Assembly: GCF_024679245.1 (NCBI RefSeq)
Contig: NC_090178.1
Coordinates: 31,469,242-31,533,241 of the forward strand
Direction of reading: 5' to 3'
Length of the DNA stretch: 64,000 bases
Source: Pseudorasbora parva
Lineage: Eukaryota > Chordata > Actinopteri > Cypriniformes > Gobionidae
Shown here: piece after piece, positions 25,981 through 43,541 of the stretch
How the letters are laid out: each line of letters begins with the position of its first letter
How positions within the stretch are numbered: position 1 is the stretch's first letter
The notes under the pieces: generated by a model
What the model was told of the DNA's origin: nothing
Database searches by the model: none
What the model saw: only the letters and a program-made list of their open reading frames with translations
Program-made: the position numbers and the translations under genes

Positions 25981-26900
25981 GAGAAGCAATTATTGCTGCC
26001 ATCAATCTGCGAAGGGATACAAGGCTATTTCCAAACAATTTGAAGTCCATTATTATACAGTAAGGAAGATTCACAAGTGGAAGATATTCGAAACAGACAC
26101 CAATCTGCCCATGAGTGGACGTCCCAGCTAATTCACCCCAAGATCAGACTGTGCTCAGCAAAACTGCAGATAAACCAAGAACTACACCTCATACTCGACA
26201 GGCCTCAGTTGACACTGCTCATGAGGGTAACGTTAGAAAAAGACGGGTCAAGTGTGGCATTTTTGGAAGGGTTTTCAGGAGAAAGCCTCTTCTCTCTTGG
26301 CAGCCAGTATGGTGTAGTTGCATCTGGACAAACTATAAGACTCATAGAACAATGTCCTTTGGACAGACGAGACCAAAGTGGAGATGTTTGGCCATAATGC
26401 ACAGCGCCAAGTTTGGTGAAACCAAAAGAGCATATCAGCACAAACACCTCATACAAATGGTCAAGCATGCTGGTGAAGGGATGATCATTTTGGGCTTGTT
26501 CTGTAGCCACAGCTCCTGGGTAAGGGATCACAGTCCTTGAGTCGACCATGAACTCCTCTGTATACCAGAATATTCTAGAGTCAATTGTAAGACCATCTGT
26601 GACAATGGACAATGATCCAAAAATCACCAGCAAATCTACAACAGAATGGCTAAAAAAGTAAAGAATATATGTGTTGCAATGGCCCAGTGGAAGTCCAGAC
26701 CTCATCCTGACTGAAATGCTTTGACAAGAGCTGTGCATAAACAAATGCCCACAAACCTCAACAAACTGAAGCAATGTTGTAAAGAGTGGACCAGTATTCC
26801 TCCAGAATGATGAGAGACTGATAAATCATGCAGAAAACAACTACTTCAAGTTATTCTGCTTAAAGTGGATCTACAGGCAAGATAGGGTGTCCTAACTTAG
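25981..26900 (+). pseudogene. Third Tc1-like transposase, degenerate
   Basis: The segment reads through a helix-turn-helix-like start ('aagggatacaaggctatttcc'), a core with KHAGEGMIILGLF near 26465 (compare GG.VMVWG of Tc1) and a C-terminal 'catcctgactgaaatgctttgacaa' corresponding to the Asp-Leu-Asn-Pro-Ile-Glu signature. Several frameshifts and stops break it, and no clear terminal repeats are seen. The overlapping 189-codon minus-strand frame is an antisense shadow. Confidence 0.7.
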
Positions 26901-28114
26901 TCACCAATGGTTTTTACATCTCGACTTTATTTTTGCTAAATAAATAATGACAGTGTGATAGGTCATGTGTTGTTGTTTATCTCAGGTTTACTTTCCATTG
27001 TTTTATATGTTCAGATATTCATTCAACAAAATATTCTAAGGGCCATGATTTTTTTGTGAAAGTGATCACAAATGCTGGCCCTGGCAGGCAACTTAAAAAT
27101 AAATAAATAAAAAATAAAAACGTTGACAGGGAAAAATTTAAAAGAGGTGACTTAATTTGCTTTTGAATTGACCTGTGTTTGAATTTTGGCCCATCACGCA
27201 AAGACAATTAGAAATACTTTTTTTTCCTTGCCATTCTTTTGCACATTCACGACTCGGGTGAGGTAAAATTGGGCAAAAATGTTTTTGGCACTGGTGATTC
27301 AAAGGCTGTGCTGGAAAGGTTAAGACGCATTGGCTTCTTTTTACTCATGGCCTATTTTCCATCCTGTCACTATATTTTGAAATGCTCCCTCAACAATTAT
27401 TGTTTGCTTGTTTGGCTCGGGTCTCATTAGTCCATCAGGAAGAATGCAAGCTGCATTTGTAATGCTCAAAATCACCATGCTCCACTTCTCTGTAAGTAAT
27501 CCAACCCAAGTGTGCCGCACAAGTCCTGAAAAGTGAAACCACGGTGTTTTGACCACCTCCAGGTGGCTGGATGCAGTATAGGGATGTAAGACAAACTAAA
27601 CAATTACAATTGTTTTACACTTCAATTAATTGCACCTCAAATAAAGTGTCTATCATTTTATGATGTTCACACTAATGTAAGTTAAAGTATTCATTTTTAA
27701 ATAAGTTTAGTTTTAGTTAGTTATTTGATGCTATATAACCGGGGTGTGACATCATGATTGACAAGCTGAGATTGACGGCTTCTCTGGGTGTAGTTGTCAC
27801 TGAGGCACCAACAGATTTTTTTTTCAGGATCTTTAGGAGGAGATACATGCTTTAACTTTAGTTTCTACATTTCCAAAACTGTTTATTTCACACCTACATT
27901 ATCAGTTCTGCAGTAAACTGTACGAACCGATTCTGTGGGAGCGTGGGTGAGGCCTTAATACCATGACTCCACTTTACACTCACTACTGCACACTAGAGCG
28001 TAATCTGTTCAAGATGTCAGCGCCATATTGGTACATCGGGGGCTTCACTACAATGGAAGAGAGTGAAGGTGCGTCGTCCATCTTTTTTTGCAGTCCATGA
28101 TCCAACCACATCTT
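26901..28114. other. Intergenic, nothing recognised
   Basis: Unique sequence, no supported gene. Confidence 0.45.
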
Positions 28115-28400
28115 AAGCCCAGAACACACCAAGCCGACGGTCGGCCGTTGGGCAGTTTTTCCAACCGGGTTGGTTTTTCACCATCGGCTGAAGTTCCTCA
28201 TTGGCTTTTTTTTGTTGCCAATTCAACATGTTGAATCGGCATCGGAGCTTGTCAGTCAGTCAGCCCATCTGATCATTCTGATTGGATGTTCAGCTACTGC
28301 CATCTGCTGGTACGGAAAGGCTCCTCTTAGGCAGGCACGGAACGGGCATGCGACTTGGCCGTCGGTGTCGACGCCAGACGGCTTGATGTGTTCCGGGCTT
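28115..28400. mobile_element. TIR MITE, 286 bp
   Basis: The left end aagcccagaacacaccaagc is inverted at the right end ggcttgatgtgttccgggctt. GC-rich interior without a transposase. Confidence 0.75.
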
Positions 28401-29418
28401 TGGTCTTGAGTAGCCAGACCTTCAGACTGACGGCAGAAGGTCTGGACTGCATAGCATTTTTCATCGGCCTACTGCCCAAGAGGCTGTGAAAATGAAGTTG
28501 ATGTCCCTACAATAACAGAACGGCAAGCAAGCAATAAATAATTTTTTTCAAAAGTGGCACATCAGCCTCCAAAAATAATTGGGAAAATCCAGCAATTATT
28601 TGTTTCTGATAAGCACTTATTCTCGCAGTTGTAAACACACTGGCCGTGAGAAGGTTCGACTTTCTAATCCAAGCGGACCGTCAAAGAACAAGACACCCAC
28701 ATTTCCTGGAAATCCTGTAGAATCGGATGTCACCATCGAAAGTGTTTTCCATTTTGTGTGCCTTACATATCAGCTGTTAAGCCAATGGTCTGTGGGCATG
28801 ACGTCTGAGGCTGAGACCAGCCTCATCCAGACCAGCACAGCCCTCCACACTGAAAGAACTCATTCATAGTCCAGTCCTCAGATCCAGACAGACTAGATCT
28901 GTTTATATTCATCCTCACCTCTCTAATCTTCACCCGTATCCTCTCTCTTTTCTGGTCCAGACAGGTCCTATCAAGAGCCGATATGGAGTCTGCCTCTCGT
29001 CATGACGTTAGTTCACAGAGGGCCTTAATGAGAAACTGCTAACCCAACCCCTCCAGTACCTAATTTTCTGTGTTCTATTGCTCAAAATATCCCTATAAAT
29101 GACTTTCATGTATACAATAAAATGGTTAAACAACTTGGATACTATAGGACATCATAAGAAAGGGCCTTCAACATTTTGAAATCAAAGCTTTTTCCTCCTT
29201 TTCAAGAACAGTTGTTGATGAGGTAATAGTGGTTTTGATGCAGATATACAATGTCGATGGCTTGTTTCAGCATATGACAGGAGTAAAGGCCCAAAGAAAC
29301 CAGGATGTTCCTTTCACAGCGTGGCTAATACATGATAATGCAGTCATTGGGCTGGCTCTACTGGATCTGGCCTTGTACTCAGTGCAGCGGGAAGAGCTGT
29401 AAAATATCAGATTCTTGG
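28401..29418. other. Intergenic, nothing recognised
   Basis: Unique sequence. A 96-codon open stretch at 28579-28869 has no recognisable domain. Confidence 0.45.
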
Positions 29419-29820
29419 CCGTCTCGATATTTGAGTCAGAGTGTGAATCATCATCACATACTTAGTGCAAGTCAAAATCCTCACTCACTCTGCAGTCCTG
29501 TGCAGGGAAATCGATTATGTGCCACGTGTGTGGTGTTAGATGTATAATGTGAATCCAGGATCTGACTTTTAAGAGACCCAGGGAACTGAAACAAGACTGC
29601 TTAAACATTGGACTGAGCCGAACCAAAATCCCCTAACATGTTTATCAATCCCCCGCCCTAGCTGAACAAATTGTGCAACAACTTTAAATTATGCAAGAGG
29701 TGAATATTGGACATTACCAAGATAATTTATGTCCCCTTGGTAGGGCTGTAACCCAAGTGTGACTAGGGTGACTTCGGCTCAGTCCAATGTTTGTACACTC
29801 TGACTCAAATATCGAGATGG
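29419..29820. repeat. Interrupted palindrome, 26- and 21-bp arm pairs
   Basis: The right arm 29773-29820 is contiguous. Its complement is split into 29419-29444 (gtctcgatatttgagtcag...) and 29602-29622 (aaacattggactgagccg), separated by 157 bp. Best read as a fold-back element whose left arm received an insertion. Confidence 0.7.
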
Positions 29821-31211
29821 CTGGTTGTTGAAAAACCTTCGGATATATAGTGTGTGTTGTACTCTGTAATGTTGTCCCTGGCTTAGAACTAGGTTAAAAT
29901 GTAAGTATTTGTTTCTATCCTGATATCTTTCTGGATGATTTGACATTATTAGCAGGTGAGCTGTGAAAATCAAAGTAAAAAAAAAAGTTATATTGTCAAA
30001 AAGTTATATTGGATACTTGCCAGTCTTCCAGATCAGTATGATTGTTTGATTGATTTCAAGATAATTTGTGTCTCTATTCTGATTTAGTCCACTGCCAGTT
30101 AAATTCAAGCTCTTGTAATTCTAGTATTATGACTTTGGAGTATATCAACCAGAATATCACGACCTCTGGTGGAGAACGTTTATCAGTTCACTTTATATAA
30201 ACAAAACTATAAAATGACACCTCTGTGTGTGCAGTGTTACAGTGTATAGTATTTTATTAATGTTAAAAATATATAGATACTGATAATTTTGCTCCTGACA
30301 TGTTTAAGTTTTATGTCTTGATTTGGGATTCAGATTGTTCTCCCAAGTGAAAGGCTTTCACAATCAAGATAGATTAGGTAATATATTTCATGGAAATCAC
30401 TGTATATACATTGTGTCTATTGTTTTAAGCTATGTTAGGGTCAAATATGACCAAACTCAACCGCTAGGTTTAAAAATGTAATAAAAAAATATTTAAAAAA
30501 TTGAAACAACCCAGTATTTCCGAAAGAGTCTGAATTCCAGTTAGTCAATTTGGATATTAAAATATTATTAATTACCGGTAGATATATTTTAAGGGATAGT
30601 TCTAAACCCTGTAAAAACCTGGTTGCCTTAAAAGAAATGTATGTTCATTAAAATAAAAAATAAATAAAAAAGGAGATTGGTTTAATCAACAGAAACTCAA
30701 AATGATCTAAGTTGATTTGATAAAAAAAAAAATATTTGTGATAAAATGTGAATATAACCTATATATTTTATAGTGAATGTTTAATTTACAATTAATTTTT
30801 AAACACAAATCCCGTATAGGCTACTTCATATAAACCGTTTCTTCAGATAGACTGTTATTAAAAAATGTTGACATGGTTTCATGCTTCACTGGACTATTTT
30901 TTAATGTATTCTCATAAACGAAACGCTAAGGTCGTTTTCATGTTGGCTCAAATATTTTCGTATGATCAAAGTGACCCAATAACTGAATTAAGTTATAATT
31001 CCACAGGAAATATCGAGCTGATTCTAAAATGTGGTGCATTGTTTTAAAATCGAATCAAAGCACAACGAATCATTTCAATTAGTTGAGCATGCAATCGTTT
31101 TTTTGTTTTTTTTCTGTTCACCAAAGAACTGTCAGACTTGACAAGGAAAATATCTTAAGTTTAAAAGAAAAGTTCCCCCCACCCTCCTTCTCACGTCTTA
31201 AGCCTTCTTGG
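29821..31211. other. AT-rich sequence upstream of twist1
   Basis: No gene or element recognised. May include distal twist1 regulatory sequence. Confidence 0.4.
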
Positions 31212-31253
31212 CCAATCACCTCTCTTCTCATAAACACTTTACCAGACTATAAG
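31212..31253 (+). promoter_or_regulatory. twist1: twist1 core promoter: CCAAT and TATA elements
   Basis: CCAAT (31212-31216, in ggccaatcacc) lies 32 bp upstream of TATAAG (31248-31253). Transcription would then start near 31278-31283, leaving a 5' UTR of about 135 bases to the ATG at 31416. Inferred from motif spacing only. Confidence 0.55.
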
Positions 31254-31415
31254 AACTCCCCAACTTTTTCCTTTCAAACTAACTCAAAGTTGCTTGGAAT
31301 CCCGGATACCTAGTTATTTCCTCCAGAACAAGTAACGGTCGCGTGGGATTGTATATTTACCCTCATGAGGGAATAACGTATACATTCGCACGCGCTTTCA
31401 GCAGTCTTGAGCGAG

Positions 31416-31925
31416 ATGCCCGAAGAGCCCGCGCGAGACTCCTCCAGCTCCCCCGTGTCTCCCGCGGACAGTCTCAGCAACAGCGACGGAGAGCCCGACA
31501 GGCCACCAAAGAGAAGCGGGAGAAAAAGACGGTCGAACAGGAAAAACGGGGAGGATTCCGATAGCTCGACCCTTGGGAAAAGAGGGAAAAAGTCTAGCAA
31601 CAGCAGCAACAGCCCCCAGTCTTTTGAGGAGCTGCAGACACAGCGCGTGATGGCGAACGTGCGCGAGCGACAGAGGACTCAGTCGCTCAACGAAGCATTT
31701 GCGGCTTTGCGCAAAATCATCCCAACTTTACCTTCCGATAAACTGAGCAAAATACAGACGCTGAAACTCGCCGCCAGGTACATCGATTTTCTCTGTCAGG
31801 TTCTACAGAGTGACGAGCTGGACTCCAAGATGGCAAGTTGTAGTTATGTTGCTCACGAGCGCTTGAGCTACGCGTTCTCGGTTTGGAGGATGGAGGGCGC
31901 TTGGTCCATGTCTGCATCTCACTAG
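31416..31925 (+). CDS. twist1: Twist1 bHLH transcription factor
   Basis: Twist1 is a nuclear bHLH factor that dimerises with E proteins and binds E-boxes to control cranial neural crest, mesoderm and skeletal development. The ATG at 31416 gives a 169-residue protein starting [16 protein letters not shown], close to the usual fish length and shorter than the mammalian form, which has long glycine runs. Visible parts are a serine-rich N-terminus, nuclear localisation clusters RKRR (36-39) and KRGKK (55-59), and the bHLH. The bHLH has basic region [19 protein letters not shown] from residue 77, helix 1, the loop [14 protein letters not shown] and helix 2 to about 131. The C-terminal Twist box/WR motif (about 148-169) reads [19 protein letters not shown]. 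The whole protein is one exon, as in other Twist1 genes. The -3 purine supports this start. An upstream in-frame extension has no ATG. The frame is intact. Ohnolog a or b is unresolved. Confidence 0.98.
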   Translation: MPEEPARDSSSSPVSPADSLSNSDGEPDRPPKRSGRKRRSNRKNGEDSDSSTLGKRGKKSSNSSNSPQSFEELQTQRVMANVRERQRTQSLNEAFAALRKIIPTLPSDKLSKIQTLKLAARYIDFLCQVLQSDELDSKMASCSYVAHERLSYAFSVWRMEGAWSMSASH

Positions 31926-32397
31926 TGCGCAGGGAAACTTTTCTTGTTTTTGTTTTCAGATGGTACGCTTTTACAATATCCCTCGCCTTTAATGATGTAG
32001 CATTGTGAACAATTAAGTAAGCTCTCTCAAAAACATTTAGCTACTAAATTCTACACGTTTAGGCATAAGTTGTAAAGCCATCGGCTGGATTTGTTTACTA
32101 GCAGTACGGCTTTATTTTGACAATCTTCCTCTCTCTCTCTCTTTTGCTTTTTTTTTTTTTTTTTTTTTTTTTGAGAAATAGAAATAATAGAGATTTTTCA
32201 AAATGTAGCTGTTGCTAAACAGCTATTGCATTATGTAGGCTAATGCAACAGAGTTTGTTTACTATCAGTAGCCTACGGCCTATTGTAGCACATCATTTCC
32301 ACAATCGATTAGAATTTTCTCAAAACAAGGGGTTTCTGTAAATAATGTTTTGACTATAGCCAATATTGTCCCGCTTAAATCATGCTATTATTCGCAG
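31926..32397 (+). other. twist1: twist1 3' UTR start and candidate 3' UTR intron
   Basis: Twist1 genes carry an intron just after the stop codon. Here a donor-like atg/gtacgc (GT 31963) and an acceptor ttattcgcag (ends 32397) would define a 435-bp intron, with poly-T and CT runs at about 32125-32172. The donor choice is uncertain. Confidence 0.45.
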
Positions 32398-32925
32398 GTG
32401 AAAGCCACGAGCTTGGAAAACACGAGGACCAATGCGCCGACACAATGCTAGATATCTTCATAATCTTGGGGAAAACTGCAAATGTTCCAACAGAGGTCAT
32501 GGCTATTATCGAAAGAAGGCCACGGACAGCGATTTGTTGCGCGTGCGCTGCATATGGACTTCCTCGCGAGTGATAGCCTATTATTGACGACGAATGTTGG
32601 AAATGTATGCATAGCCTATGCATGTTTTTTTTTTTTTTTTTAGTTGTTTTTTTTTTTTAGTTTGAAGATTCTGTTGTGCATAACTTTCTTGGAGAAAGTG
32701 AAATTGCATCGCAAGGACTGTAGATGAAATGACGGGGAATGAAGCCTCTAGTTCGAATCCTGTGCAAAATATAAAGTTTTAGTACAATTCTATTTATTTA
32801 TTGATGACACACTTTTTTGAATTGAAGGAAAATGTATCCTGTGTCGAAATGCATTCTTATTTTTTGTTACATTTGTAAATAAATGTGTATTTCTGCAATA
32901 AAGATGCCCTTTAAGAAATATTTCA
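32398..32925 (+). other. twist1: twist1 non-coding second exon (3' UTR)
   Basis: The segment follows the candidate acceptor. Near its end 'ttctatttatttattgatgac', 'gtgtcgaaatgcattc' and 'tttgtaaataaatgtg' resemble the end of the mammalian TWIST1 3' UTR as I remember it, including an AU-rich element and the terminal 'ttctgcaataaa'. The short open frame at 32382-32573 is incidental. Confidence 0.65.
32897..32902 (+). terminator. twist1: twist1 poly(A) signal AATAAA
   Basis: Canonical AATAAA in 'ttctgcaataaagatg', with cleavage expected 10-30 bases downstream. It sits at the position expected from the conserved 3' UTR end. Confidence 0.75.
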
Positions 32926-33025
32926 CGTTAGTATAAGAGTTGATTCATTTATATCCGATTAGAAAACATACAGGAGGGGTAAAATACAGTAAATACACGA
33001 GTTGGTTAACTGACATGAAAAGCAA

Positions 33026-33196
<171 letters not shown>

Positions 33197-33277
<81 letters not shown>
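33197..33277. repeat. (TA)n microsatellite
   Basis: About 40 uninterrupted TA units directly following the palindrome. Confidence 0.99.
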
Positions 33278-33278
<1 letters not shown>

Positions 33279-34645
33279 CCTACCTTTAGTTAAAAAAACT
33301 AAAACTGGGTGCCAAATTGTTATCAATACACGATTATTAATTATACAATACAATATATAAAATGGAATGTAAGAGAATGTAATGTAATGTAATGTTTTTT
33401 TTTTTTTTTTTTTTTTTGTCTCTAACAAATTTATTTAACAAATACATAAGACTGCGGTGAAATATAGAGTTTTATATTTCGGGTAGGTCTGACTAATTCT
33501 GGCTTGTATGACTTTTGTGTTTTTTTTTTTTTTTGGCTGACATTCATCTAAACTTTCTCTAAGCGTTATGAACGTATACGTTCAACAATATCTACTGTCA
33601 GTTCATCTGAAAGAAGACAAAAGAGAGGAGGAGGGGAGAGCCAGGAGGACAAGAGAACCGGTTTGGATTCATTGCATGTACAACTCAAATTTAAAAGTCT
33701 AAACTCTGTTTTTACAGTTGCACTAAATATCATCGGTTTCATCTATAGAGCTTCCCAAATACACACGTGCGTCATAGGGTCAAATCCCAAGGGACTGAAA
33801 TGGATGTATAGCCAAAGGCTGCTCCAAAAATAATGTGTGCAGGAAAAACCCAAGCTACTCATTCGTTTTGTCTGTGTTGTGTTGTTATGTTGTTGTCCAG
33901 ATTAATTAATTTGTGAAAAATAAAAACTTGCAATTAATAAAATCTAGTCTATGTGTCATTAAATCCAATGGATAAAATCGAATTATTTAAAATAAAATAA
34001 AAATAAAAATAAAGCTTAAAAATGCGTTTTATCTCGCTATAACAAAGGTCTGTGTGACATTTTTCGTATTTGGCGTTAAATAATATACGTAATGTACTGT
34101 CAGTCGCCTTTGGTTTTATATGAAGTCTGGGAAAGTATTCTGGAAACATGGAATATTTGAAATAAAAGCACGTGCACGTCTGAAGGTGTGTAATTGGATT
34201 TTGAGGCATGTGTGGAATTCCCAGATGTCTATGAAATTTAAGCTGCCTTCAGCAGGACATGGGAAGGTGGGGATGGAGCTGGCTTGTATGCTGAGTAACT
34301 GTAATGTTAATCTAAAATAAAAAAAGTATAGAGACATACAAGAGAGATAAGAGACACATAAACAAACAAACAAAAAATAATACTAATAATTTATTGTGGA
34401 CAACTTTCCAGTGCGCTCTTATATTGGTTTAGTCTAACTGGTTGTGCACATGTCTTATTTCTCCATAGGCTAAACGTCATGAAGAATCTAGTGAACTTTA
34501 GGAGAAAACTGGAACAAAGTTTGAATTCATTTCCACTTGTACGGCATTTGGCAGATGGATGTTAGAGGCACACGAATGAAACTTATTTTGAACAGATGTT
34601 AGCATTTTAGAGTCACGTGAATTGAACAGATGTTCAGATGTTGAG
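33278..34645. other. Downstream twist1 flank, nothing recognised
   Basis: Contains (AATGT)n at about 33376-33397 and poly-T tracts. No gene. May hold regulatory sequence. Confidence 0.4.
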
Positions 34646-34651
34646 GTCCGC

Positions 34652-34872
34652 CTTTAAATAGACTATACAGAAAATCTTAGAAACAAAGCGTTGGCTTTTC
34701 TTGAAGGAATAGAGCGCGTGGAGAGACGCTGCTTGTCCTCGGAGATTCGAGGTCTACACGGTGATTTCTGATTTTCGCTCTAAATCACGAGCCCGTGGGA
34801 TCCTATGTCGAGAAGAACGCGCGTGGGAGTTTCCCAAATAAAGAAACCCGTGTAGAAATGCCGTTCTAACAG
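34652..34872 (+). other. Orphan promoter/first-exon-like segment
   Basis: TTTAAATA at 34652-34659 precedes a CpG-containing, GC-richer stretch of about 200 bp. That stretch ends at a good splice donor, taacag/gtactgt (GT 34873). No long frame is open. It looks like the 5' exon of a non-coding RNA or a regulatory element. I recognise no product. Confidence 0.3.
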
Positions 34873-37789
<2,917 letters not shown>

Positions 37790-39206
37790 CTTCCAAAGAT
37801 GAAGATTAAACCTTGTGCCTTTCTAAAATCTTATCATTTTCTTCCCCCTGTGGAACACAACAGAAGATATTTGATATGTCTCAGCTGTTTTTGTCCATAC
37901 AACATCAATGGTGCGGTGTCCAAAGGTTTGAAACATTGATCAACTAATGACACTGTAAACTAAAACACTGTAAAAAAAAAAAAAAAAAAAAAAAAGTTGC
38001 TGCCATAAAGTGTTAAGTACAATCAATTTGGATGTTTAAGTCATTTCAACTTAAATTACATCAAAACTAACTTGAAAAAATGTATTTGAATCTTGTATAA
38101 CTTATAAAAAGAGTTGAAAATAGCTTAACTTATTTTGATGAGTTAGAGAAATGTAAACACATATTTTGTCATAACTTATTGATCATGTAATTTTTTTTTA
38201 GTACATATGGCAACATATTTAAATATTAGTAACAGTAAAAGCCATTCGAAAAAGTAATTCAGGACCTGTTACCACATGGTTGCAAGTTAAAAAATGTAAT
38301 TTAATGTTTTAAGTAATCATTTTAAATTGCAAACATTATTTTGTGGAGTTCGGTTGACACAATTATGTTGATCCTTACATCAACTTAATATCGTCTGTAA
38401 TTTAAACTCAAATTTCTGCGTTAAATAGTTTTTTTCCATTTAGGTTGTAGCTTAATGAAATTTTTTTGATATCTTCGGATATTATAGGCAGTGGATTTCT
38501 AGTTGCCAGCATGGTATATATGAATAAATGAATAAATGAGAATAAATGCTGAAATTAAGTGTTCATTTATTTGTTTTTAGTGAAGGGAAAGACCTGTTGT
38601 GTTTAATGCTGCTGACATTTAAAAGAGTTTCTGCAGTTATTGTGCTGAAGATATGTACAAACACTACATTGACTCTATAAGCAATGATTGCAACAGTAAC
38701 AAGTAATATCTTACTTGTTAAATATGTGTTATGCTAGCATGTTCTATGATAGCTGTTGATTTGAACTGAAATAGATGCGATTTATTGGTTCCAGGGCGAC
38801 AACTCTAGTAGTTGGAGTGACTTAATTTTGACTTAACTTAAAAATGTGTGTTTATGCTACAAATTATGAAGTTCCACAAACTCAATAGCCTGACGTGGTC
38901 GTACTCAATTCTAGTCAGAATATGATTCTGCCCGACCTAAAAATGTTGTGGGCGGGGCTAAGTTCGGCTGGCATCCAGGCTACAAACTCAATGTAATCAA
39001 CACATCATTTTTTTTAGAGCGCGAGTTGATCAATGATTTAATTTGAGTGACTTTTGGACCCCCATTGACTTTCATTGTATGGACAAAATCAGCTGAAACT
39101 GATATATTTTAAAATATCTTCATTTATGTTCCGCCTGTTGAAAAGAACAGGATGAGGGTGAGTAAATGATGGCAGAATTTTTTTATTTTTGGGTGAATTA
39201 CTTTAA
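37790..39206. mobile_element. Degenerate TTAA-type element with inserted repeat
   Basis: The left part ('ggcatagttcttccaaagatgaag', 'gtggaacacaacagaagat') and right part ('gaggg..gagtaaatgatggcag', 'ttttgggtgaatta') are the two ends of a TTAA-type element. Between them sits about 1 kb of AT-rich insert that starts 'acactgtaaaaaaa' and ends 'ttttttttagagcg'. It also holds a short TAGCCTGAC...CAGGCTA piece at 38887-38983. Confidence 0.5.
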
Positions 39207-40190
39207 TAACATCAATGTATTAATTTATTTGTAGCGCTACTTGTAGCGTTTGGTATTTCAGCGAATTTGTACTTTAGTTTTGTTCATGCACAAAGTATAT
39301 CTCCAAGGCAAAGCACATTTTCTGAAATTTTATCAAGCGGTTCATATTGTATCACTTAACACCAGTAAAATCCCCCATCTGGGTTCAACCTCTTACGAAG
39401 GAATATGCCTAGTGACTATAGTGAAAATACAGCTAAATGCATAATACAACCGCAGCTCTGGCATGAAATAACGCCATTGTCAGGCAAAAGAAAAGAGAAC
39501 CGCATGTCAACTTTCATGAAGGAGACTGACTCATTACAATGGCCAACTTTCTGACAGCCCCGTTAAGTAAACACAAGTCTAAACATAAGTCCTTTCAGAC
39601 ATCTTAAAGCTTCTACAGAGCACTGTGTTAATACCCGCAGATGTCAAATTAATGCACTTTTCCAGAATCATTTACTGGAGCAAAAAGTGAACCCTTAGGT
39701 ATGTTATGATTGGCTCGTTATTAAAGCTCTGCATCTCATGATATTTTAGTTTGCCTTGAAATGTTCAGTATTAAGGAATCTTTCAGAGACAATGTGTGAC
39801 TGATGCTCTTACCAGTCAAATGGCCTACACCACTTTCTCCGGCCCAGAGGCAATCACCCTAATGACACCCCCCACTCTCCCTCCCATGGGGTCGGCTCCT
39901 GAACAGCTACTAAGCTCCATACAGTCATTAACCTGCGCCCACCGGAGCACTGAAACACAGGCCTGTTTTCACCGCTATATGAGGAAGATAAGTGATGTGT
40001 TGTTTCTTGGGCATTACAATGATTCCCCTTTTCCTTCCTCTGCATGTCAGGAAGTGTAACTGGGGCTAACAAGGCAGAAAACAGCCTTGAGGTTAAAACA
40101 GGGGGGTCATTATCATTTAACCTCTATATAAGCATGTTTTGCAAAATGTTAATAATTTCACATTTCATGCTTTTATTTTGTAATTAGATA
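39207..40190. other. Unique sequence with possible CNE at 39796-40070
   Basis: The GC-richer, repeat-free block at 39796-40070 stands out from AT-rich flanks. Both strands are open for 70-87 codons, but neither peptide is recognisable. Possible conserved non-coding element. Confidence 0.3.
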
Positions 40191-41240
40191 GCTAAAATTT
40201 GTATTCTAGTCTGGAACTCATGCATCATGACTGTCAGAAGTTTAAAAACATTTTATTTTTAATGGGTTTTTTTTAAGGCATGCTCACAAAGACTGCATTT
40301 ATTTAAGCAAAATAAATATTTGTCAGCATTTTCAGCTTTATTAGTCTCCAGTGTCATGCGGTCCTTCAGACATTTCTATTCTATTTAATTCTAATATGCC
40401 GATTTGCTGCTCAGGTAACATTTCTTCATCTTATTATTGTTGAAAACAGTTGTGCTGCTTTATATTTGTAACCCTGGACCACAAAACCATACTTTTTGTT
40501 TTTTTTCTTTATGTATTGAGATTTATATATCATCTGAAAGCTGAATAAATGCTTTCTATTGATGTTTGACCGAGATAAAACTATTTGAAACTCTTGAATC
40601 TGAGGGTGCAAAAAAATCTAAATGCTGATAAAATCGTCTTTAAATTTGTCCAAATTAAGTCCTTAGTAATGCATATTACTACTATTAATCCATTTTTATT
40701 TACTGTAGGAAATTTACTAAACATCTTCATGAAACATGTTCTTTCCTTTATCCTAATGATTTTGTGGTCCAGGGACCACAAAAGGATTTTTTAAATATTA
40801 AATGTAAATCTTTTGGAACATTATAAATGTCTTTACTGTCACTTTTGATCGACTTAATGCTTCCTTGATAAATAAAAGTATAAATCTCTAATATTATATA
40901 TGTATAAATATTTTAATATTACCACAAATGTTTGTATGGTATCGTTGTTTCCACAAAATATTAAGAATATAGATAATAAGAAATGTGTATTGAGCACCAA
41001 ATTGGGATATTAAAATGATTGATCATGTGACACGGAATGATGCTGAAAATTCTGCTTTATTATCACAGGAATAAAATATTGTTAAATATATTAAAATAGA
41101 AAACAACTGTAATAATATTCCACATTATTACTGTTTTTACGGTATTTTTGGATTAAATATATGCAGCCTTGGTGAGAGACTTATTTCAAAAACATTAAAA
41201 ATTATAAAGTTTCCAAACATTTGGCAGATACTGTAAATGT
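40191..41240. repeat. Dispersed cyprinid-type repeat, interrupted and partly inverted
   Basis: 'caaagactgcatttattt', 'gtgtcatgcggtccttcag' and 'atgccgatttgctgctca' belong to a common teleost dispersed repeat that resumes after 40774 ('acattataaatgtctttac'). An inverted related stretch follows at about 40930-41200 ('atgatcatgtgacac.gaatgatgctgaaaattc'-like). A MITE is nested inside. Confidence 0.55.
40471..40774. mobile_element. Nested MITE with CCTGGACCACAAAA ends
   Basis: The left end accctggaccacaaaacca is inverted at the right end attttgtggtccaggg. The host repeat text continues on both sides, so this insertion is the younger one. Non-coding. Confidence 0.8.
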
Positions 41241-41456
41241 AAAACGCTTATCAAAACAATATATATTATATTATATTATATGATATTATATTATATTAAA
41301 AAGCGATGTTAGTATTTTTTAATGAGAGCATGTTAGTTTTATCTGATCTTATAAACAGACCTTCATGTCATTGTGTTGTTGTTGATATTATATAAAAATT
41401 GTATTTGATATTGTTTTATAAGACCATAAACTAGAATGTGTCACATCTAATTGCCC

Positions 41457-43541
<2,085 letters not shown>

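Noticed and set aside
26205..26774. 189-codon minus-strand frame
   Set aside because: Antisense to a decayed Tc1 transposase on the plus strand. The plus strand carries the family motifs.
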